Positions 6,022-11,346 of a stretch of DNA of 11,346 nucleotides are shown here, in pieces. How positions within the stretch are numbered: the first letter of the stretch is position 1; the number at the start of each line of letters is the position of its first letter. The position numbers and the translations under genes were made by a program. A model generated the notes under the pieces. That model was not told the origin of the DNA, ran no database searches, and was given only the letters and a program-made list of their open reading frames with translations. The DNA comes from JANWYT01 sp046719465. GTDB lineage: Bacteria; Chloroflexota; Anaerolineae; Aggregatilineales; Phototrophicaceae. The stretch is taken from positions 1 through 11,346 of the forward strand of contig JBDNCV010000127.1 of the NCBI GenBank assembly GCA_046719465.1. The letters are read 5' to 3'.

Positions 6022-6798
6022 TTATGTCGCCCGCCAGCGGCGCGAGCCGACGATGAGCGTCGTCAGGAACAAGGCGAAGATCGTCAGCAGGACGAAGTAG
6101 GCGATGTCCTCACCGCGCAGCACGCCGACCAACATCGTATCCTGATAGTGCGCGGGCAAGCTCAGCGTGCGGATGAACTCCGACGCGCCCGCCAGCCCCT
6201 CGCGCGTGGAGAGGATCTGCGCCAGATCACCCGCGAGGAACATCATAATCACGGTGGCCGCGCCCAAGAAGGCCGCCACGATCTGATCCTCGGTGATGGC
6301 CGACCAGATCATGCTCAGCGCCAGCGTCGCCCCACCATAGAGCCACGCGCCGATGTAGGCGGTGATCGTCAGGCCGGGGTCAGGCACGCCAATGGTCGCC
6401 AAAATCAGCACGAACACGACCGTCAGCAGCAGCAGCACCGTGTAGAACGTCCACGCGGCGAAGTACTTGCCCAGCACAAACGAGGCATCGCTCATCGGCA
6501 GGGTCATCAGCACTTCGAGCGTGCCCTCGCGGTTTTCCTCGGCCAGCAGGCGCATCGTCAGCAGCGGCGCGATGATGAACATCAGGAACGTCAACACGCC
6601 CAAGGTGCTGAGCGCGACTTGGTCAGCCGTGATCGGCTGAGAGACGAAGCCGCTGAGGTTGGCTTGCACGCCGCCGTAGACGTTGCTGGCGAACAGCAGC
6701 CCCAAAAACAGCAGCATCCCAAACGCAATGGCATAGGCGATGTTGCTGCGGAAGAACTGGGTCGTTTCGCGTTTGTAAACCGCCCAAAAAGCTCTCAT
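6022..6798 (-). CDS. ABC-2 type transporter permease, GldF-like
   Basis: A 258-residue membrane protein with six predicted helices (about 19-38, 62-81, 112-136, 145-166, 172-192, 231-251). The stretch PLLTMRLLAEENREGTLEVL (78-97), followed by MTLPMSDASFVLGKYFAA (98-115), is the cytoplasmic coupling region typical of ABC-2 permeases of the GldF/NosY group. Such permeases pair with a NatA/GldA-type ATPase in export or membrane-remodelling systems; substrates are mostly unknown. Its ATG overlaps the TGA of the upstream ATPase gene by four bases (ATGA), so the two are almost certainly translationally coupled and form one complex. GldG-type and DUF4340-type partners that often follow GldF are absent. 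The next DNA is the convergent aap operon. Family call good; function not assignable. Confidence 0.85.
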   Translation of the reverse strand: MRAFWAVYKRETTQFFRSNIAYAIAFGMLLFLGLLFASNVYGGVQANLSGFVSQPITADQVALSTLGVLTFLMFIIAPLLTMRLLAEENREGTLEVLMTLPMSDASFVLGKYFAAWTFYTVLLLLTVVFVLILATIGVPDPGLTITAYIGAWLYGGATLALSMIWSAITEDQIVAAFLGAATVIMMFLAGDLAQILSTREGLAGASEFIRTLSLPAHYQDTMLVGVLRGEDIAYFVLLTIFALFLTTLIVGSRRWRAT

Positions 6799-7751
6799 AC
6801 GGTCACTTCCTCCTCAATGGTAACGGGGGCTGGGGCAGCGTTCTGCGTGCGAACGAGTTCGATGAAGATGTCTTCAAGGTTGACGGCCAGCGGGCGCAGC
6901 TCCGTCAGGGGCAGCCCGCGCTGCACGAGGCGCTCGGCGATGCTCGAGCGCAGATCAGCCGCGTCGGGGTGCGGCGTGACGATGATCCCGTCGTCGTAGG
7001 GCTGGGTGAAGGCCACGCCGTCAAGGTCGCTCAAGGCGGCGGCCAGCGCGTCGCTCGCCGCATGGGAGCGCACGAGGATGCGCCCGCCGCGCTCCAACTG
7101 GCGGCGCAGCTCCGACGGCGTGCCCTGCGACACAATCTCGCCCTGATTGATGATGATGAGGCGGTCGCAGACCTGCTCGGCCTCGCTCAGGATGTGGGTG
7201 CTGAACAGCACGGTGCATTCCTTGCCCAATTCCACGATGAGCTTGCGCAGCTCTAAGACTTGCAGCGGGTCAAGGCCGATGGTCGGCTCATCGAGGATCA
7301 ACACCGACGGCTTGTGCAGGATGGCCGCCGCCAGCCCGACGCGCTGACGCATACCCTTCGACAGCGTGCGGATGCGGCTGTGAGCGCGCTGCACCAGCCC
7401 GACGCGCTCCAACGCCGCCAGTGCCAGCTCTTTTCGCTTGGGCAGGCCGCGAATTTCCGCGAGGTATTTGAGGTACTCGAGCGCCGTCAGGTCGCGGTAG
7501 AGCGGCACGTTCTCCGGCAGATAGCCGACGTGGCGGCGCACCTCGTAGCTCTGCTCGAACACGTCGAAGCCTGCGACGGTGGCCGTGCCGCTGGTGGGCG
7601 GGGTGTAGCCGGTGAGGACGCGCATCGTCGTTGTCTTGCCGGCCCCGTTCGGCCCCAAAAAGCCGTTGACGCCCTGCGTCGCTGAGAATGAAATGCTTTT
7701 GACGGCGGTTATCTCTCCGTATTTTTTGACAAGCTGCTTGACTTCAATCAT
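6795..7751 (-). CDS. ABC transporter ATP-binding protein, GldA/NatA-like
   Basis: A 318-residue ATPase: a nucleotide-binding domain (about 1-215) plus a C-terminal extension (about 220-300) common in the GldA/NatA/CcmA group. Motifs: Walker A GPNGAGKT (33-40), GYLPENVPLY (76-85) in which Glu80 stands at the usual Q-loop glutamine, signature LSKGMRQR (130-137), Walker B VLILDEP (150-156), D-loop GLDP (159-162) and switch His186 in FSTHIL. The segment before Walker A reads TQGVNGFLGPNG and appears about two residues shorter than the usual GEI-x-GFLGPNG. AGGGAG (plus-strand 7761-7766) lies 9 bases upstream of the ATG. It starts 24 bases after the pentapeptide-repeat gene and overlaps the permease gene by ATGA. 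It should energise that permease. Substrate unknown. Confidence 0.9.
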   Translation of the reverse strand: MIEVKQLVKKYGEITAVKSISFSATQGVNGFLGPNGAGKTTTMRVLTGYTPPTSGTATVAGFDVFEQSYEVRRHVGYLPENVPLYRDLTALEYLKYLAEIRGLPKRKELALAALERVGLVQRAHSRIRTLSKGMRQRVGLAAAILHKPSVLILDEPTIGLDPLQVLELRKLIVELGKECTVLFSTHILSEAEQVCDRLIIINQGEIVSQGTPSELRRQLERGGRILVRSHAASDALAAALSDLDGVAFTQPYDDGIIVTPHPDAADLRSSIAERLVQRGLPLTELRPLAVNLEDIFIELVRTQNAAPAPVTIEEEVTV

Positions 7752-7775
7752 GCATTCTGGCTCCCTGCATTGACA

Positions 7776-8525
7776 TTAGGTGGGTAAAGGTTGGTTGAGC
7801 GGATCGTTAGGATCGTACAGCTCGGAGCGATCGCGGAAGCGCTGGCGGTTCTGCGCCCACCACGTCTGCCCGGCCATGTACTGCTCGACGGATACGCCGT
7901 AGAAGGCGGCCATCTCCTCGGGTGAGTTGAGGTTGACGCCCTTGCGTGTGGCCCAGTTGCGGTCGCCCGGCAGCACATAGCGCCCATCGTAGCGGCTGCC
8001 GTCTGGCATGGTTGCGCCGCAGAGGTTATCCGTGTAGACGAGCTGTTCCTCGGTCACTTTGGCGTCCTTCAGGTTGGCATAGACGAAGTCGGCGTGCTTG
8101 AGGATGGCGTTCGTCAGGTCACAGCCGGTCAGGTCGGCCTCATAGAGGTTGGCGTTCTCCCAGTTAGAGCCGCGCAAGTTGCGATTGCGCACCGTGCCAT
8201 CTTGCAGCTTGCCGTAGACGCGCAGCTCCTCAATGGCGGCAAGGGCGGTGGGGTTGAAGCGGCTCTGCATCCGGCGGATGAGCTGCTCGGTCAGTTGGCG
8301 CTTCTCGCGCACGCGCGCCAAATTTTCCAAGATGAGCACAGTGAACACAATGCCGAAGAACTCCGGCACTAAATTCTCGAGGAAGTCGTCAGCGTCGGTC
8401 AGCAGATAATTCACAAATGGGAAGAGCAGCAGGCCGATGACAATGCCGATGGCCACCTGTGGCGCTTGGATGTCGCCCAGCAAGCGTTGGATCGTGCGCA
8501 GCCCGCGCGGTGGGTTGTTTGCCAT
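7776..8525 (-). CDS. Pentapeptide-repeat membrane protein
   Basis: A 249-residue protein with two hydrophobic segments near the N-terminus (about 24-43 and 52-68). A charged, probably helical stretch follows (LARVREKRQLTEQLIRRMQS, 69-88), then nine or ten pentapeptide repeats from about 116 to 162 (NLRGS NWENA NLYEA DLTGC DLTNA, then ILKHA DFVYA NLKDA). After a short ATMPDGSRYDG segment comes a polar tail rich in Trp, Arg and Asp. Pentapeptide repeats fold as a right-handed quadrilateral beta helix, and here only about two turns are available. AAGGTGAG (plus-strand 8536-8543) lies 10 bases upstream of the ATG. It is the first gene of a probable operon with the ABC ATPase and permease. The domain layout is of a kind I recall from Chloroflexota genomes, from memory only. 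It could be a scaffold or adaptor; no enzymatic motif is seen. Confidence 0.85.
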   Translation of the reverse strand: MANNPPRGLRTIQRLLGDIQAPQVAIGIVIGLLLFPFVNYLLTDADDFLENLVPEFFGIVFTVLILENLARVREKRQLTEQLIRRMQSRFNPTALAAIEELRVYGKLQDGTVRNRNLRGSNWENANLYEADLTGCDLTNAILKHADFVYANLKDAKVTEEQLVYTDNLCGATMPDGSRYDGRYVLPGDRNWATRKGVNLNSPEEMAAFYGVSVEQYMAGQTWWAQNRQRFRDRSELYDPNDPLNQPLPT

Positions 8526-8639
8526 GGGTCACGAACTCACCTTGTTGATAGCTCTGCTCTATTCTGACACAGGCCGCGCAAAAATCGTATGGGGCGCGCT
8601 GCGGGGAGTGTTTATCGCAGAACCGATGAGTCGCCGGGC

Positions 8640-8710
8640 GCTGAAGCATCCGGCTAACACGCCCCCCAGAGGGGGCTTCAGCCCCCGCGCTCTGGCCAGA
8701 GGACTTCAGC
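8640..8710. repeat. Cluster of short palindromic repeats with CTTCAG cores
   Basis: The hexamer CTTCAG or its complement occurs three times (8641-8646 inverted, 8676-8681, 8704-8709). The arm GGGGGC (8671-8676) can pair either with GCCCCC on its left (8661-8666, loop CAGA) or with GCCCCC on its right (8681-8686, loop TTCA), so the hairpins are mutually exclusive. CTCTGGCCAGAG (8690-8701) is a perfect 12-bp palindrome, and CCAGAGG occurs twice (8666-8672, 8696-8702). The pattern resembles dispersed intergenic palindromic repeats with GCTGAAGC cores that I recall from Chloroflexota and some other GC-rich genomes. Confidence 0.6.
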
Positions 8711-8811
8711 CTGTGGCGGGTGGCAGCCGCTTATCGCTGGTTAGACCCTCCCGTGCTGCGGCCTGCGACCCTGATTCAGGCAACTCTCACGCTCAATCTT
8801 TAATCGAACTG

Positions 8812-8820
8812 TGGTAGACT
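8812..8820 (+). promoter_or_regulatory. Candidate extended -10 promoter for the PAP2-like gene
   Basis: TGGTAGACT has the TGn extension and a 4/6 match to TATAAT. No good -35 is seen 17 bases upstream, which extended -10 promoters can tolerate. Transcription would begin near 8827, at the left arm of an inverted repeat. A rival is TAAAAT at 8857-8862 with a poor, closely spaced -35 at 8836-8841. Confidence 0.3.
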
Positions 8821-8824
8821 TCTT

Positions 8825-8855
8825 AAACATCCCTTTTGTACCATGATGGATGTTT
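8825..8855. promoter_or_regulatory. Perfect 8-bp inverted repeat, candidate operator
   Basis: AAACATCC (8825-8832) and GGATGTTT (8848-8855) are exact reverse complements separated by 15 bases, so the half-site centres are 23 bases apart, about two helical turns. The site lies between a candidate -10 and the ribosome site of the downstream gene. It may be a repressor site or a hairpin in the 5' untranslated RNA. Confidence 0.45.
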
Positions 8856-8877
8856 GTAAAATTTCAGGAAATAGCGA

Positions 8878-9510
8878 ATGACGACCCTCAGCGCTATGGA
8901 ACAAACACCGCCCCCACCCCCTGATCATGCATGGGCGCGCTGGGTGTCGGATGTCATCAGCCCGCCCGTCGTGTGGGTGGTGGTATCGTTGGTGGTGGCG
9001 TTGGCGTTCAGCGATTCCCTGCCCGAAGCGCTCTACTGGGCGGGCTTATACAGCTTGTTCGTGTGCATCGTGCCGGTCATGTTCATCTTCTACAGCGTCC
9101 ACACTGGCGAGATTGGCGATATCCACATGCAGTATCGTCATGAGCGTTACAAGCCGCTGTTCGTGACGATTGTCGCCAACTTCCTCGCGCTGGGGCTGCT
9201 GTACGCGCAGGGCGCGCCGGTGGCGATGAAACTGCTGGCGACGATGAGCTTGATCGAAGTCGCCATCATCTCCATCATCACGCTCTACTGGCAGATCAGC
9301 ATGCACGCGATGGCCATTACCGGCGCGTCGATGGCGCTGGGCTTGCTGTTGAGCATCACGCTGGGGCTGCTGCTCATCCCAATAATCCTGCTGGTGGGGG
9401 CGGCACGCCTGCGGTTGGATCGTCACACGCCGATGCAGGTGTTCGCTGGGGCCATGGTGGGCGCGCTCGCGCCGGTCGGGCTGTTTGTGCTGGCGGTTCT
9501 GCTGCTTTAG
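8878..9510 (+). CDS. PAP2-like integral membrane protein
   Basis: A 210-residue protein with about six membrane helices (31-46, 53-74, 95-112, 118-138, 146-172, 188-209) after a proline-rich start (PPPPP at 11-15). The spacing of polar residues recalls the phosphatidic-acid phosphatase type 2 superfamily: DIHMQYRHERYKP (81-93) for the first motif, ISMHA (140-144, in place of PSGHA) for the second, and ARLRLDRHTPMQVFAG (176-191, in place of SRxxxxxHxxxD) for the third. The last motif lacks the Asp that usually follows the His; Gln187 stands there. Related proteins that I recall from Bacteroidetes share the SxH and HTPxQVxxG patterns. If active it would dephosphorylate a lipid phosphate at the membrane, perhaps an isoprenoid diphosphate. 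AGGAA at 8866-8870 is the ribosome site. The TPR gene starts 10 bases after its stop. Confidence 0.6.
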   Translation: MTTLSAMEQTPPPPPDHAWARWVSDVISPPVVWVVVSLVVALAFSDSLPEALYWAGLYSLFVCIVPVMFIFYSVHTGEIGDIHMQYRHERYKPLFVTIVANFLALGLLYAQGAPVAMKLLATMSLIEVAIISIITLYWQISMHAMAITGASMALGLLLSITLGLLLIPIILLVGAARLRLDRHTPMQVFAGAMVGALAPVGLFVLAVLLL

Positions 9511-9520
9511 TTCCGTAAGT

Positions 9521-10705
9521 ATGCAAGACGAATCTCTCCATCCTTCCATTCAAGAGATCACCGCGCGCATGGTAAATGCGATGCAGTCGGGGCAGTACGA
9601 GGCGGCGCTGCCGCTGCTGAATACGCTCATCGCGCGTGACCCCAACGACGCGCAGCTCTTGTTCTCGCGCGGGTTGGCGCATCATCAGCTTAGCCGCCAC
9701 GCCGAGGCCATCAGAGACTTTGACCGCGCCGAGGCTGCTGGCCTGCGCGACGCTGATCTTTACCTCACGCGGGCGTGGTCACAGGCTTACTCACAAAATG
9801 CTGAGGCTGCCCTCGCTGACCTTCAGCGCGCGCTCGATTTGCAGCCCTCGGCCATCATCTACAAAACCCGCGCGATGCTCTATGAGCGCTGGGCGCAGAC
9901 CGAACAAGCCCTCGCCGATTGGGGCGCTGCCATCGCGTTGGAGCCGACCAACGGCGAACTCTACTTGCGCCGCGCTGTCGCGCGCTTCCGCCACACTGCC
10001 GCCCCCGATCGCGCCCAACAGGCGCTCGCTGATGCAGACGCCGCCATCTACCGCGGTTATCAGCGCCCCAACGCCTACGCCTTCCGCGCGGAACTGCACG
10101 CTGAGCTGGGGGACAATGCGGCAGCCCTGCGCGACCTTGACGAGGCCATCGCACTGGATCGGCGTTTTGCGGTTGCTTACCGCCAGCGGGCGCAGGTGCT
10201 GCTCCAGCTTGGCCGCTATGACGAGGCGCTCAACGACCTCAACATGGCGATCAAGATCAGCCCTGATGCCGCGCTGTACGTCCTGCGTGGGCAGGCCTAC
10301 CTCGCTCGTGGGCAGGGTGACGATGCGATCAAGGCGCGGCAGGACTTCGCCCAAGTGCCCGAACATGACAAGTGGTATCCTGATGCGCTGCTCGGGCGTG
10401 GGCTGGCTTACATGCGCCTGAATCGACCTGACCGCGCCGAGCAAGATTTCTACAGTGTTCTTAGTCATCCCGACACCATAGGCTGGGAGGATGAACGCAA
10501 AGCGCTGGCGTGGCTGATCCTCGCGCTGGCGCAGCAGGGCAAATGGGACGACGCGCGCGATCAAATCCGCATGATGGGCGAGTTCTACCGTGAGCATGGC
10601 CTCGCTGATGTGGCCGCCGTCGCCCAGCGCGAAGGCTGGAACGCCGAACAACAAGCCCTCTACGCGCAGGCGTGGCGGCTCACGCTGGGGGATACAACGT
10701 CGTGA
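9521..10705 (+). CDS. Tetratricopeptide-repeat (TPR) protein
   Basis: A 394-residue soluble protein made almost wholly of TPR helix pairs, about ten units (near 11-42, 45-73, 79-110, 113-143, 146-177, 186-215, 219-248, 252-278, 288-316, 326-352). The clearest are AYRQRAQVLLQLGRYDEALN (219-238), continuing DLNMAIKISP, and AYAFRAELHAELGDNAAALR (185-204). No signal peptide or membrane helix is seen, so it is probably cytoplasmic. TPR arrays bind partner proteins; no enzyme domain is attached. ATG 9521 is chosen over an in-frame ATG at 9485, which would overlap the preceding gene by 26 bases and add a Cys-rich, unlikely leader. Neither has a good Shine-Dalgarno, so translation probably relies on coupling with the PAP2-like gene 10 bases upstream. 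Its last 26 bases overlap the convergent esterase gene. Confidence 0.85.
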   Translation: MQDESLHPSIQEITARMVNAMQSGQYEAALPLLNTLIARDPNDAQLLFSRGLAHHQLSRHAEAIRDFDRAEAAGLRDADLYLTRAWSQAYSQNAEAALADLQRALDLQPSAIIYKTRAMLYERWAQTEQALADWGAAIALEPTNGELYLRRAVARFRHTAAPDRAQQALADADAAIYRGYQRPNAYAFRAELHAELGDNAAALRDLDEAIALDRRFAVAYRQRAQVLLQLGRYDEALNDLNMAIKISPDAALYVLRGQAYLARGQGDDAIKARQDFAQVPEHDKWYPDALLGRGLAYMRLNRPDRAEQDFYSVLSHPDTIGWEDERKALAWLILALAQQGKWDDARDQIRMMGEFYREHGLADVAAVAQREGWNAEQQALYAQAWRLTLGDTTS

Positions 10706-11346
10706 GGGCGTCGCAGAGGATGGCGTGCCATGCGACCCAGTTGTGCCCGCTGTTGTAAACGCGGTAGATCACCTCGTGGTCGGCCTCGGCCAGCTCGGCT
10801 TGGATAGCCTCGTTCTTGGTGAAAAGCCACTCGTAGCGCCCCACGTCGAGCCAGATGCGCAGCGGCGCGGCCTGCCGCCAGAGCAGCCGCAGCAGCATCT
10901 CGACCGGCGGCGCATCCAGCGGGGCTTGGAACGCCCCACTCTGGCTGATGACCGTGCCGAACAAATGGGGCAGGCGCAGGGCCGTATAAAGCGCCATGAG
11001 GCCGCCCATCGACTGCCCCATGACGGCGTGGACGCCGCTCCCTGTTTGCAGCCTGAGCGTGCGCTGTGCCAGCGGCAGGACGCTCTCGGCGATCACGCGC
11101 AGCAGCGCCTCGCTGAGGGTGTACTCAGGGACGCGGTGCGCCTCAGCATGGGCGAGGCACGCCAGCGCCACCGGCTGCATCCGCCCTTGCTGGATGAGCG
11201 CATCCACCAACCGTACTAAGCGCCCGCGATGCACCACGTCCTGCCCGTCGAAGGCAAGGATCAACGGCACGGGCTGGCGCGTCGGCGGCTGATACAGCCA
11301 GAGTTGGCGCTTGCCTCCGATCAGCATGTAGGGGTGGGAAACTTCG
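10680..11346 (-). CDS. Putative serine esterase, alpha/beta hydrolase (5' end outside window)
   Basis: The frame stays open to the right edge. An ATG lies at 11325-11327, but the codons before it (EVSHPY) read naturally into MLIGGKRQLWLYQPP, so the true start is probably beyond the window. Counting from that ATG there are 215 residues. They show the features of the esterase D / enterochelin-esterase-like family (PF00756): LWLYQPP strand (9-15), ILAFDGQD (23-30), nucleophile elbow VMGQSMGG with Ser106 (102-109), a probable acid Asp161 in IWLDVGRYEWL, and catalytic His195 in NSGHNWVAW. The family hydrolyses esters ranging from siderophore lactones to small acyl esters; the substrate cannot be told. 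It ends with TGA at 10680-10682, overlapping the convergent TPR gene by 26 bp. Confidence 0.85.
   Translation of the reverse strand, partial: EVSHPYMLIGGKRQLWLYQPPTRQPVPLILAFDGQDVVHRGRLVRLVDALIQQGRMQPVALACLAHAEAHRVPEYTLSEALLRVIAESVLPLAQRTLRLQTGSGVHAVMGQSMGGLMALYTALRLPHLFGTVISQSGAFQAPLDAPPVEMLLRLLWRQAAPLRIWLDVGRYEWLFTKNEAIQAELAEADHEVIYRVYNSGHNWVAWHAILCDALTTLYPPA

Larger units (their letters stand above)
8526..8877. other. Divergent intergenic region (352 bases)
   Basis: This gap separates the leftward pentapeptide-repeat operon from the rightward PAP2-like/TPR pair, so it must hold promoters in both directions. It contains a cluster of GC-rich palindromic repeats (8640-8710), an extended -10 candidate (8812-8820) and an inverted repeat (8825-8855). 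An open frame crosses it on the plus strand, but its composition (Arg, Pro, Ser) and position over the neighbouring gene make it non-coding. I find no tRNA or convincing small RNA. No good leftward promoter could be picked out. Confidence 0.6.

Noticed and set aside
6016..6999. 327-codon plus-strand open frame opposite the ABC-2 permease and ATPase
   Set aside because: It lies opposite two genes with clear motifs and an ATGA overlap. Its product is repetitive in Gln, Arg and His.
8437..8817. 126-codon plus-strand frame in the divergent region
   Set aside because: It starts inside the pentapeptide-repeat gene, runs through palindromic repeats and has no ribosome site or recognisable domain.
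9485..9520. Upstream in-frame ATG extending the TPR protein by 12 residues
   Set aside because: It overlaps the PAP2-like gene and gives a Cys-rich leader unlike a TPR protein start.

Overview
The window is GC-rich bacterial DNA whose intergenic stretches are clearly more AT-rich. I see no rRNA, tRNA, CRISPR array, transposase or phage gene. The best guess at the host is a member of the Chloroflexota, held with moderate confidence. The basis is a two-helix pentapeptide-repeat membrane protein of a kind I remember from that phylum, and short palindromic intergenic repeats with CTTCAG cores. No ribosomal or marker gene is present to confirm it.

Layout. (1) Positions 1-77 hold the last 24 codons of a sensor histidine kinase. 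(2) Positions 238-5981 hold a four-gene general L-amino-acid ABC importer of the AapJQMP type, in the order binding protein, two permeases, ATPase. It is preceded by a leader with two inverted repeats. A strong intrinsic terminator or attenuator lies between the binding-protein gene and the permease genes, and a stem-loop follows the ATPase gene. Both permeases are enlarged. The AapM homologue is about twice the usual size because some 430 residues are inserted: a large predicted extracytoplasmic domain plus about six extra membrane segments. (3) Positions 6022-8525, minus strand, hold a probable operon: a pentapeptide-repeat membrane protein, a GldA/NatA-type ATPase and an ABC-2/GldF-type permease, the last two overlapping by ATGA. 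(4) Positions 8526-8877 are a divergent intergenic region with palindromic repeats and a candidate promoter/operator. (5) Positions 8878-10705, plus strand, hold a divergent PAP2-like membrane protein followed 10 bases later by a TPR protein. (6) From 10680 to the right edge, minus strand, lies a putative serine esterase that runs out of the window and overlaps the TPR gene tail to tail by 26 bp.

How the parts work together. AapJ should capture amino acids outside the membrane and deliver them to an AapQ/AapM heterodimer powered by AapP. The terminator after aapJ would make binding protein in excess over the membrane complex. The minus-strand ABC pair is more likely an exporter or membrane-remodelling system and has no obvious link to the importer.

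The least ordinary item is the enlarged AapQ/AapM pair, above all the extracytoplasmic insertion in AapM. All other genes fall into recognisable families.
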